The notes under the pieces: model-generated | What the model saw: only the letters and a program-made list of their open reading frames with translations | The model's database searches: none | Told to the model about the DNA's origin: nothing | In this document: in pieces, positions 1 to 10,500 of the stretch | How positions within the stretch are numbered: position 1 is the stretch's first letter | Layout: each line of letters opens with the position of its first letter | Made by a program: the position numbers and the translations under genes | Assembly (NCBI GenBank): GCA_963693285.1 | Contig: OY848917.1 | Location: 33,987,245 to 34,051,244 of the forward strand | Source: Xestospongia muta | Lineage: Eukaryota > Porifera > Demospongiae > Haplosclerida > Petrosiidae | DNA length: 64,000 bases | Reading direction: 5' to 3'

Positions 1-2324
1 TCTCTTATGTAGTAAAAAGGTTTTACTGAATTAGAACCTACAAAATCAATGTGAATGTGTAGGTAAGGTTTCTTTCCCCAAGATTGTTGGTGTATTGTGT
101 AATGATAATAAACTTGGCAATTAGAAAGTCAATTTTAGCATTTTTATTGTTAGTTCTATAATATCATGAATTTATAAGCATTTATTATTAAATACAGCTC
201 ATAATGTTTATCGATTACATTTTTAAAGCTTCTTAAAATTTCTGGCCTGATTTTGCACAGTCTCATAAGATCCATGTGGTATAACTTGAATGAATTGCAT
301 TTTGTTATCATCACTTGTATAGCCCACCAAAAAGAGTCATCTATCTTGTACCACCTTTTGTTGTTTTAAAATGTATGAAACATAATGACCTTGTGTAAAA
401 GATTATCCAATGTGCTCTATCATTGCCACCAGGTTGAACATAACTGTAGCTCCCTAAATTGTAAATCTTATGATATCTTGTAATTTTGCTATAAGCCCCC
501 GTGCATCACAAAGATATAGTTCTTCAGAAAAAGCTACTAATGATGTATATTTTTGTGCTTGGCCATTCTTCTAAAAAATCTATTCATGTAATTTTTTTTT
601 CATACATTTATTGTCAAAGACAAGAAGAGTATACCTTTGTAATTGAAGTATTAAAATTAATGGCAATGAATGCAGATCTTGTTTTACTGTTGTTTGAGTT
701 TGTTTCATCACATCTATTGTTGGTAATGGAACTAATTATATTGGACTAGTTGAGAATGCATTAATCACCTCAGACATCATACCTCCTCTTTTTCAGGTTA
801 CATCTCTTATTGCAATGAATTTTGATCAATACATAAAATAGTACTGTTTATGTCATACGTACCAACTACTTATAGATTTGATTGGTTACTTTTAGAAGTT
901 CTGAACAATTCACATTTTAGACATTCAACTGTATTATGTTAAATATACATTTTATGTATATGTGTTCTTACTAGTAGTAGTTATTGTAGTTTCAGTTAAT
1001 TTTTGTGTACTGGTTCACTTATGATTAAATTACTATATCAAAAGCACTGATATTGACTATAAATACCTCTCTTTGATTTGAAGAAAAAAGTATTAAGAAA
1101 CTTGTGGGCATCTTTTGATCACCTGTAGACCAGTGTAGAATGAATTCTATAAAATTTGCAATTTGCTTTGTATTACGTTTGTCATTAAGGTTCAGTTGAT
1201 GGTAGATCTCTGTTGGCTGTATCACCTTAGTACACTCCTGAATGCAATGATTCTGGAATCCTTTTATCAAGCATATGCAGCATAATGTAGCTAAGAGTAC
1301 ATTTATATCATTATGATATTAAATATAACAATTCTTACTGCATTCTTTATGTTTATTAATAAATTCTTGTAGGAAAGGAATATGGAGGATTTACTTGAAG
1401 AGTTACATTTGGAAAGCGAGTGTTTCCTAGATTTGTTAATCCTGAGGGAAGAGTTGAGTCCATCACAACTCTTAGTAATCCAAACTGAGCACAGTATAAT
1501 TTATATCACATTTTGCTGATTGTATTTCATTTCATATGTAACGATAGTGGAGTAAAAACAACAATGTGCTGTCTTAACAGTTATTTTAAAGATATTTTGT
1601 TCATGTTGTTATTCTTACTTCAAAAAGTTATTTCTTATATGACAACAAACTGTTAATGTTTACATACATATAGAGACAGATCACTTGACAATTACAAATA
1701 GCATACAGGTCACCTCTTATCTTACATGTGACTGTTAATCACAACAGATACATGACACAAAGGAAGCTTTTAATGTGTTACTATTGTACATAAACTTGTA
1801 TTATTAGTAATGAATTTGCAGGCTACATGATTAATAACTTTCCCATTTGATTTGAAAATGTAACTGTAAAGATTTCTTTACCAATAGAATTAATACAGGA
1901 TGCTGGGCATAAAATACTGAAGTAAAGTATTGACAGACAAAAGTCTTAAGTCTTTGTCTAATCTTAAAACATTCAAGTAACAGGTGTATTTATAGTACAT
2001 TTCGAATTCAATTATCTATATCTAGTTGTTAACTGGCATGATTACACATACATTATTAAGATTATATATAAATTATAACAATGGTCTGCTGCATAGTATA
2101 TACTTAATACACGAATCCAACCTATAATTATAAAGATGACAGACATACCATATTTAGCTAATTTATAGTTTAAATAAAAATAAGACGAATAAATAAATAA
2201 AAATTTCTGACAAAATTTGTTAAATTGTTCATATAGGAATATTAGGATTGAGTTTCTTAACTCCACTATATACAACAATGATGCTTAGTTGTATGGACAA
2301 TGAGTATTGTTCATTGACTTGCAT
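1..2324. other. AT-rich stretch, no convincing gene
   Basis: No frame here keeps a recognisable protein signal. One weak possibility is a short open frame at 1382-1519 (+) preceded by an acceptor-like TTCTTGTAG. In a neighbouring frame the same stretch reads RVTFGKRVFPRFVNPEGRVE, which looks protein-like but is cut by a stop upstream, so it may be an exon relic. I cannot assign it to a family. Confidence 0.4.
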
Positions 2325-3020
2325 GGAAAGATAGAATTGATCTTAGTAACTGCACAATATTTAATAATACTGCATATTTTGGATCAGGGTTGTATCTCCA
2401 TACTTATATATTTACTTAAATAACAACTAGTTTTCCTTTTACAAACATTTCATTTCAATAAAATAACCATCTATATATAAATTTGCTGTGGTGTATACCA
2501 ACATTATGGTGTTATTTTTTGGCAAGTTGAGGGCAGTAATCATAACAAGTGGTTTAACTAGTTTCAACAGTTTAATAACATTTGATGAAAGTAGTATATT
2601 TGTAAACAATTCGTGTTTCATGATGGAAGCATTGTCATATACAAATCTTCCCAATAATTTCTAAAGGAACATACAAATGTATCATTTTAAATAATCACAC
2701 TATTAAGTCATGTAGAGGAATCTTTTATCACAATGTCTTGTTGAGAATTTTATACTAAATGTTCCTTAAAAACATTAGGAGAATATTCAAGAAACATGCA
2801 CAGCTTTCTTATTCTAAAGATGCAAAAATTCCTTTATTGTGTCCTGGATCTCCTGGTTGTATATTAAAAACTAGTTCAGTGTCAATGGTGTCAGTGGTAA
2901 CTAGATAAGAATCATTACAGTTTAATGAAGATGACTAATGTTGATTCTGACAACATTAGATGATTATTTTATGTCCTTTGTCATAGTCGTGTAGTAAGAA
3001 TAATAACAAACTTGTAAGGT
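2325..3020 (+). pseudogene. Decayed, internally deleted relative of the 7593-11924 beta-helix membrane gene
   Basis: This stretch aligns by eye with the large gene in three collinear blocks. Bases 2330-2400 match about 9425-9490 (shared ACTGCA..ATACTGCATA..TTTGGATCAGG). Bases 2440-2750 match about 9530-9850, including AGGAACATACAAAT and GGAGGAATCTTT. Bases 2800-3015 match about 11785-12005, including the C-terminal tail, the stop region and about 80 bp of 3' flank (TGATTCTGACAACATTAGAT). About 1.9 kb corresponding to the Cys-rich linker and all membrane segments is missing between the second and third blocks. Frameshifts and stops occur throughout, so it cannot encode the protein. Because the 3' flank is shared, a DNA duplication explains it better than a retrocopy of the coding region alone. 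Confidence 0.85.
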
Positions 3021-4119
3021 ATACATAACAATTACTTTATTTAAGTGTTTCAATGTTTTCTTTGCTGTGTTATTTTGTCATAAATGCTACCATTCATAAA
3101 TTATTACAACATTACACCAGTTGGTACATAAGTATTAACTTATGTAGACCTTCTGTTTAAATGGTCTCTGGGCTAAAAACAGGGATATGATATTGATTTT
3201 TTTAACCAGCCTAATAAAAGACCTGTCATGGAAGATAACATGACACCCGGATGTTTGATCACTTTAGGTCTATATGATATAGTTTCATTCAAACATCAAT
3301 TGGTTGATCTAGCAATCCCATTTCCTATCAGTACATTACTGACCAAATATTTAGTGGTATAATTATACAATCTACTAAGCTAGTTCCATCAAAAATTGTC
3401 ACAATAACAATCAGTTAGATCTAACATATGAAAAGAAAACGTATATTAAGACTAGCAGTTAGTTATGTTTGTAAATAACTTCGTGATGATGTTATGGATT
3501 GTTAGAGATCTTTAAGAGTTGATGAGGATATATATATATTTATTCTATTATGATATTTATTTAAATTTAGCTTATATCATTAAAATCCTTTTACAACTAT
3601 TGTAATATATTATAGTATCTACTTAATGCATTGTAAATTATATAAATCTTTATACCACTGTAGTTTTGTAATTTAATTTCTTCAATTAATTTCCAACTGT
3701 TTTATGGATAATATAATATTGTATTTAAAGAAAGAATATCTATAAATAATAAGTAAATAATACATTCAGATTCTATAATATAATATTTTCAGAAATTGCA
3801 TTAATAAATTCCAAACTTTTAAATTTAGTTAATGTGGGTGTGGTCAATGAATGGTGGTGAGAGATAGAGAGAGGATGTTGTCCTCTGTCGGAGAGAGAGA
3901 ATGTGTGAGTGCAGATGCTGAACGCTTTAACACCAATTCTTCCATATCATCCAGATCAAACTTGTGACTAACAGGTGATATAGATATATCACTAGAGAAG
4001 CTACTAATCAATGTTTGTCTTTATATAATATTCTATACTTTAGGATACACTGACAGTAGTAGCAATAAAGGTCTAATGTTAACAATCATAATACCTTAGA
4101 AACACGCTATTTGGGAGGA
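3021..4119. other. AT-rich intergenic DNA
   Basis: No coding signal was recognised. The part near 3840-3960 is purine-rich (GAGAGATAGAGAGAGG) and may be the 5' untranslated part of the transposase relic that follows, which is only a guess from position. Confidence 0.3.
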
Positions 4120-5409
4120 TAAATGGATCAACTCTCTATAAAGAGAAAGTCAACACCGGTGGAGCTGCTTTTTCTACTCCAACAATGAGGTACAGATTCT
4201 CCAGACGCCTGTTAGTTGACGATTTTGATTGTGAAGCCATCAGATGAAAAATCTACCACCTCTATCAGGCCAAAGAACATGTGACACTTACAAAGTTGCT
4301 TCTTTTGTTAAAAAGGGATAACCTTTTTTGCTGTCAGAGATCAACCCTCAACATTTTGTTAAAAGAAATGGGTTTCAAGTGAGTCACCATAACTATTGTT
4401 ATGATGCCTATTAGTATTGTATTTTATAGACATAAGAAAGTGGATGACAGATGCCACTACTACGAACAACCACGTATTATTGAACAGAGGCATGCTTACC
4501 TTCGTTGAATCAGGACGAAGCGTCAAGAGAATGGGCCAGTTGTTTACCTTGATGAAACCTGGGCCAATGTTCACGATGATAAGGATTGTGCTTGGGTGGA
4601 GAGGGATGAATGTGACTGGTGGAACTTTTGGCAGTATAAGAAGGCCTCCTGGGAAGGGTGCACAGCTTATTATTCTTGGAGCTGGTAGTGAGACTGGTTG
4701 GATTCCTAACACCACTCTTATATTCAGATCCAAAAAAATACTGGTAATGATGAGATGACTGCTGATCATTTTGAGGAATGGTTTGCTACCAAACTTCTCC
4801 CTAATGTTCAACCTAACAGTCTTATTGTCATGGATAATGCCTCATATCATAGTCGTCGTAGTGACCCTGTCCCAGTCAAAAGCTGGACAAAGCAAAAGGT
4901 GCAAGATTGGCTTCAGGCAAAGGGAATTGAATTCCCAACAAATGCCTTGAAAGCTGAATTATATAGCATCATACAAAGATTGAAACCTACTCCTCGTTCT
5001 GTTGTCGATGACATGGCAGCTGCTGCTGGTAAGTTTTCAGTCGAGATAGTATTTTATTTATTGATCTGTACATCATATAAGGCACGAGGTGGTCCGACTT
5101 CCTGTTGCTCACTGCACTCTTAATCCTATTGAGTTGGCATGGGCACAGGTTAAAGGTCACATTAAGGCCAATACTCGTGCATTCAATCTCCGTGAGGTGG
5201 AACAGCTGGCATGGGAGGGTTTTGATGTTGTGACACCTGACCGTTGGATGAGCCTTGTTCAACATGTTCAGATCCACTATGAAGACCACTATTGGTCTAG
5301 TGATGGCCTCTATGAGGAGGTAGTGGATGAGTTCATCATTCGAGTTGGAGGTGAATCAGGTGAGTCTGATGATTCCGATCAATCTGATAATAGTTCCAAT
5401 GACGAATAG
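4120..5409 (+). pseudogene. IS630/Tc1-like (DDE_3 type) transposase relic, copy 1
   Basis: Family hallmarks appear in order but in shifting frames. There is a helix-turn-helix region near 4205-4377 (LVDDFDCEAIR.. then ..LLKEMGFK), YLDETW with the first catalytic Asp near 4540, GGTFGSIRRPPGKGAQLIILGAG near 4618-4690, IVMDNASYHS with the second Asp near 4825-4855, and LNPIELAWAQVKGH with the final Glu near 5110-5160. The C-terminus is acidic/Ser-rich and stops at 5409. Two small introns are suggested: 4379-4431 (AAG|GTGAGT-like to TTTATAG) and about 5031-5090 (GGTAAGT to ATAAG), the second being one base out of phase. A stop at about 4506 and at least two frameshifts make it inactive. Related copies lie at 16510-18070, 50050-50300 and 52587-53035. 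Confidence 0.85.
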
Positions 5410-7019
5410 TTCTAGGCATCGTCAGTTTCCTTCTTTGTAAAAAGGTTTTTTTCAAACCACAGTGGCTTTCTGCTTCCCAAAATTCACAAAAGACAATACC
5501 TGATTATTATTTTTATAATAACAGAACATCTGTTAATATAATTAGAAATGTAATTTTGAATTGCCAGGTGACACACAAGCTGACTTCTCAAGGCGAAAAT
5601 TGTTGTTTATTAAAATCCTCGAATGTGTTGAATTTGAAGTATGACGAAGGTATGCCATTGAAAATGTATGGAGTTGTTTAGTTTGCTACTTTCTCGTAGC
5701 ACTAGAGAGCCAAAGTTTATATACAAAATGCAGGTTTGCAAGCTGAATTGATTAGTGCAAGATCCATGCAAATAGCATGTAAAACGGCAAAGTTATTTAC
5801 ATGTCTGGGTGGCTCTTCTCAATTTGGACATACTATAATTGTGAAGTTAATGTGACTTTATTTACATGTTATTTACTATACATAATTATGTTAGTCTCCA
5901 ACTGGTTTCTAATATATCAATTTGAAAATTAACTGCCAGTGGTAATAAGCTTATTTTAAACATTTTAAAAAAATAATGACACATTGGTTACCATAGCGAT
6001 AAATATCAGCTTAACTTGTTTTGTAGGCCTCATTAACCAGCCCCATTTCATAGAGTCAACTGTGTGTATTGTCTGATGTTCCCAGTATATATCTGTTTCA
6101 TAGGACACATTAGCCATCACTGTTTTATCAAATATGTATGTCAATCTCTGACCATGTCAAGTTAATTTTTGCATAGTTACCTTCTCTTCCCATGAGTGTG
6201 TGTTTGCCATCTACCATATCTTTTACTACTGGTAGTACTGTTGTGGTACTTCTTAATTATGCTAATATCATGACTGACCAGCATCACTTCATTTTCCTGG
6301 GTAAATGTATTTTATTACTGTACAACTATAAAATTAGAGCACAATAATAATATCATAACTACAGTAACGAATGTGTAAATTACCTTTGTGGTTAGCAAAA
6401 TTGACTATAAATTATCTTAGTTGCTTGTACTTGTTGATTAGTGGTTATGTTAGTTTAAAGGTTTCTTATCACATACCCACTAATAATATAGTTATGGTAA
6501 CTATGACAATATAAAAGCTGAAGTGTTTTGTGGGTATTACTAAGTATTCTAACTTTTAAGTGGATATTCTATTCAGAGCTTAGTTTCTTTTATTGTGAGG
6601 TATTCGTTACTTAGACTGAACATTAATAAAGGTTTCATTGTATAATATTAACAAAACACAATAGAGTAGTAACTAGGCAAGTCAAAACAATAACTACTTT
6701 TATCTGTTCATGCATGATTGACTCTGAAAGCACATGTAATATGTTTGAGTCACAAACTATTAGTGTTTGCAATGTATTTATCTAGTAATTGAACATGCAC
6801 TAAAGGATGGATAATATTTCAAGAAACCACATAAAACATATCAATAACATTATGTACCTCCTAGCTTTATACAGTATTGGTTAGTATTAGTAACATCTTT
6901 AAGGGAAACAGAAAAATTTATATGCATCCATTAAACACAGGTATGCTTAAAACACATCTTAATTTTAATGTATAGTAAATAATTGCAAGCATAATAAAAG
7001 TTGTCCAATGCCATACATT
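5410..7019. other. Intergenic DNA, no gene seen
   Basis: All frames are short and broken. The start may contain the 3' end of the IS630-like element, but I could not identify a terminal inverted repeat. Confidence 0.35.
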
Positions 7020-7081
7020 AAGATATATATGTGTGTATATATGTATGTATGCATGTACGTATGTATGTATATATGTATATA
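7020..7081. repeat. GTAT/AT-rich microsatellite
   Basis: Imperfect tandem GTAT and AT units (ATATGTGTGTATATATGTAT and similar) run through these 60 bases. Confidence 0.8.
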
Positions 7082-7272
7082 GAAGGACTAGTGCTTGGCT
7101 TCTTAGTTAATTATAATTCTGACTACTGGAAACCATACCACAAAAATCTAATGTTTGCATTTTTTTGGGTTCTTAATTAAGTTTGACTATTGACAGTGGA
7201 ACCACAAAGGACTAGCTATAATGTTTGGTTTCTCAATTAACTTTGACTACTGGAAGCTGTACCAAAAAGGGC
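7082..7272. repeat. About 63-bp minisatellite, three degenerate units
   Basis: Three successive units share the order CTAG, then TTTGG.TTCT.A.TTAA, then TTGACTACTGGAA, then ACCACAAAG. Units start near 7088, 7146 and 7208, with a partial fourth (GGGCTAGTTATTGGTT) near 7267. They lie about 320 bp upstream of the large gene. Confidence 0.65.
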
Positions 7273-7544
7273 TAGTTATTGGTTCATGTATATACTTCAT
7301 CATAGTAAAATAATATATTTGGGATTATTATTTGTATTTTAATCTATTCCATAAACAATGAAATAAATTGAAACATGATAGTAAATAAAGAAGAAGTAGA
7401 CAGTTTCCACACTCTCCCTATGGATTCCTGACAGAGTAAAGACTGTTTGTGGTTGAGTTCTTCTAGTACATATTATAAATTAGCATATAATGTATAGTAT
7501 CTATGTACAACTAAGGAAGTAGTATAGCTGAGTGCACGACGAAT

Positions 7545-7552
7545 TATATATA
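7545..7552 (+). promoter_or_regulatory. Possible TATA box of the large gene
   Basis: TATATATA lies about 40 bases before the ATG at 7593. The spacing would leave a very short leader, and the region is AT-rich anyway, so this is only a candidate. Confidence 0.25.
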
Positions 7553-7592
7553 GTGACTTCAACACTCGCTAACAATTAAACCGCGTTAGACG

Positions 7593-10500
7593 ATGTCTAC
7601 AATGTCCTCTATCTCGGGTAGTTCTTTTGGATCTACTCCCGTCGTGAGCTGCTGTCATATTTATTATATAACATCAGTTATACTGTATATCTTCAGTGGA
7701 CACGTTACTGCTTCTCAATATTATGTCTCTGCTGTTCCTAATGGAGTACCTTGTCCTACTACTAACTTACCTTGTCACAACCTCTCCTACTATGTTGCTG
7801 ACTATCGTTCTTACTTCACTGATGATACTATCTTCTACTTCCTAAAGGGAACTCATACTCTACAAGGTATATTAAATATCAGCAATGTAAGTAATATAAC
7901 TCTACAGGGACTGGGTCATATAGAACAAGGCTTTCATGAGACAGTTATGCAATCTACCTCAGTAATAATGTGTAGTGATAACAACAGAACTGGTATACAA
8001 TTTACTAGTAGTAGAAGCATTGCAATGAAATTGCTAGTAATAGCAAACTGTACGTTTGATACTTACATCTATGACCAAAAAATTAGCAATAGCTTACACC
8101 TTGTTGACATCTTTAATGTCACATTGGAATGGGTATCAGTCCAGAATGGTTCTGGTTTTGGACTCTGTCTAGTCAATACATTTGATGTGGTAATTAATTT
8201 TTCCTCATTCTCTAATAATGGAGCTCCTGAGGATTTTGGAGGGAATGCATATATATACTATAATGGCCAGATTAATAGCCTGTCCAAAGTTAATATTATG
8301 CAATCAAACTTTACACTAAGCTTAGGATATACAATTTTTTCAATTCATGATACTGATATAGATGTAGTCATTAAACACAGTATGTTTTCACACAATATTG
8401 GAGGAGGAGGAATACTCATTGATTCACATAGGAATGGTAGTATTGAGTTTCGTAACTGCATTGTATACAATAATACTGGTCAGAAATATGGAGGAGGAGT
8501 ATACATTCATTCAAATGAAGCAAATGGTAGTATTAAGTTTCATAACTGCACTATATACGGCAATACTGCTCAACAATATGGAGGAGGAGTGTACATTGAT
8601 TCATATGAAGGAAGTGGTAGTGTTATGTTTCATGACTGCACTATATATAACAATACTGCTCAGAATGATGAAGGAGGAGGACTGTACATTTATTTAGACA
8701 GATATGGGAATGGTAGTACTAAGTTTCATAACTGCACTATACATACCAATAACGCTCTGAAATTTGGAGGTGGAGCATCAATTGATTTGTATGGGAATAC
8801 CAGTATTGAGTTTTGTAACTGTGTTATATATAACAATACCGCTAAGTATATAGGAGGAGGAGTGTCTGTTTATTCTGCCATATACAGTAATGGTAGTATT
8901 GAGTTTTTTAATTGCACTGTGCATAATAATACTGCACTGCAATTTGGAGGAGGTGTGACAATTGATTTTCATGGGAATGGTAGTATTGACTTTTGTAATT
9001 GTGTTATATATAACAATACAGGTCAAATATATGGAGGAGGGGTGCACATTTATCCAGATGAAGGAAGTGGTAGAATTATGTTTTATATCTGCACTATACA
9101 TAACAATACTGGGCAGTATGTAGGAGGAGGAGTGTTCATTTATTCAAACAGATATGAGAATGGTACAATCAAGTTTCATGACTGCATTATATATAATAAT
9201 ATTGGAGGAGGACTTTATGTCTATTCGCATGGGAAAAATAGTATTGAGTTTAGTAACTGCATTATATACAACAATACTGGTTTGGGATATGGATCCGGAG
9301 GAGGAGTATGGATTGATTTGCAAGGGGAGGATAGTATTGAGTTTCAGAGTTGCATTATATGTAACAATACTGCTCAGGATGTTGGAGGAGGAGTGAAAAT
9401 TTTTAGTTATGTCAGTGGTAGTATTAAGTTTAGTAACTGCACTATACATAACAATACTGCATACTTTGGATCAGGTTTGTATCTTCGTGGTTCTGCTCCA
9501 TTTCCTTCAGCAACTAGCTTTCAGTTTACAAACAGTTCATTTCATTTCAATAAAGTAAGCAGCAGACATGACGTATATCAATGTGCTGTGGCATTAGTCA
9601 ACATTCCTGATGTTACTTTTGACCAAATTGAGGTTAGTAATCATGACACAACTGGTTTAGCAAGTTTCAATAGCCTAATAACGTTTAATAAAAATAGCAT
9701 ATTTGCGAATAATTCAGGCATTTATGGTGGAGGCATTGCTTTATACAAATCTTCCCAATTACTTCTAAAGGAACATACAAATCTATCATTTGTCAATAAT
9801 CATGCTAGTAAGTCAGGTGGAGGAATCTTTGTATCACAACTTCTTGATGCAGACATTTACACAAACTGTTCTTTTCTAACAATTCCAAATCATGCTAGTG
9901 CAAGGTTATATTTTGTCAATAATACAGCTAACGTCTCAGGTGATGTCTTGTATGGAGGTCAAATTAATGACTGTAGATTTAATGATCTTTTTCACTACCC
10001 TCAACAAGGTGGTCTATCAGCAGTGTCATCAGATCCTATCGAAGTGTGTTTTTGTGTATCTGACAAACCAGACTGCTCTATTCCAAACATGAATATTACT
10101 GCAATGCCTGGGATTGGTGTTAATATACCACTAGCTACTGTTGGCTCATTGAATGGTCTAACAAAGGGTGTGATAAAATTGTCATCACCAGATAGCTCAT
10201 CCACTGTGAAAACTGACAACAATAGATTAAATGCAACTTGTACTAATGTAACCCTCAAATTAAGTGCAAATCCTGATTTGTTAAATGCTACAGATATCTA
10301 TGCAACACTTGAAAGTTCAATCATAGACCCTTTACATGACCCCCAAGCTAAAGTCATTTATGTTACAATTGATTCTTGTCCAAGGGGGTTTCCATTAGTG
10401 AATAACACTTGTGTTTGTAAATCTGAATTAAATACACCTTCAATAACTTGTGATATAAACACACACATTATAAGTAGAGATGGTAACATGTGGATTGGTT

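Noticed and set aside
8398..9449. Open frames on both strands within the repeat region of the large gene
   Set aside because: They repeat the same period as the main frame and only reflect the repeated DNA; the main frame alone has signal, linker and membrane segments.
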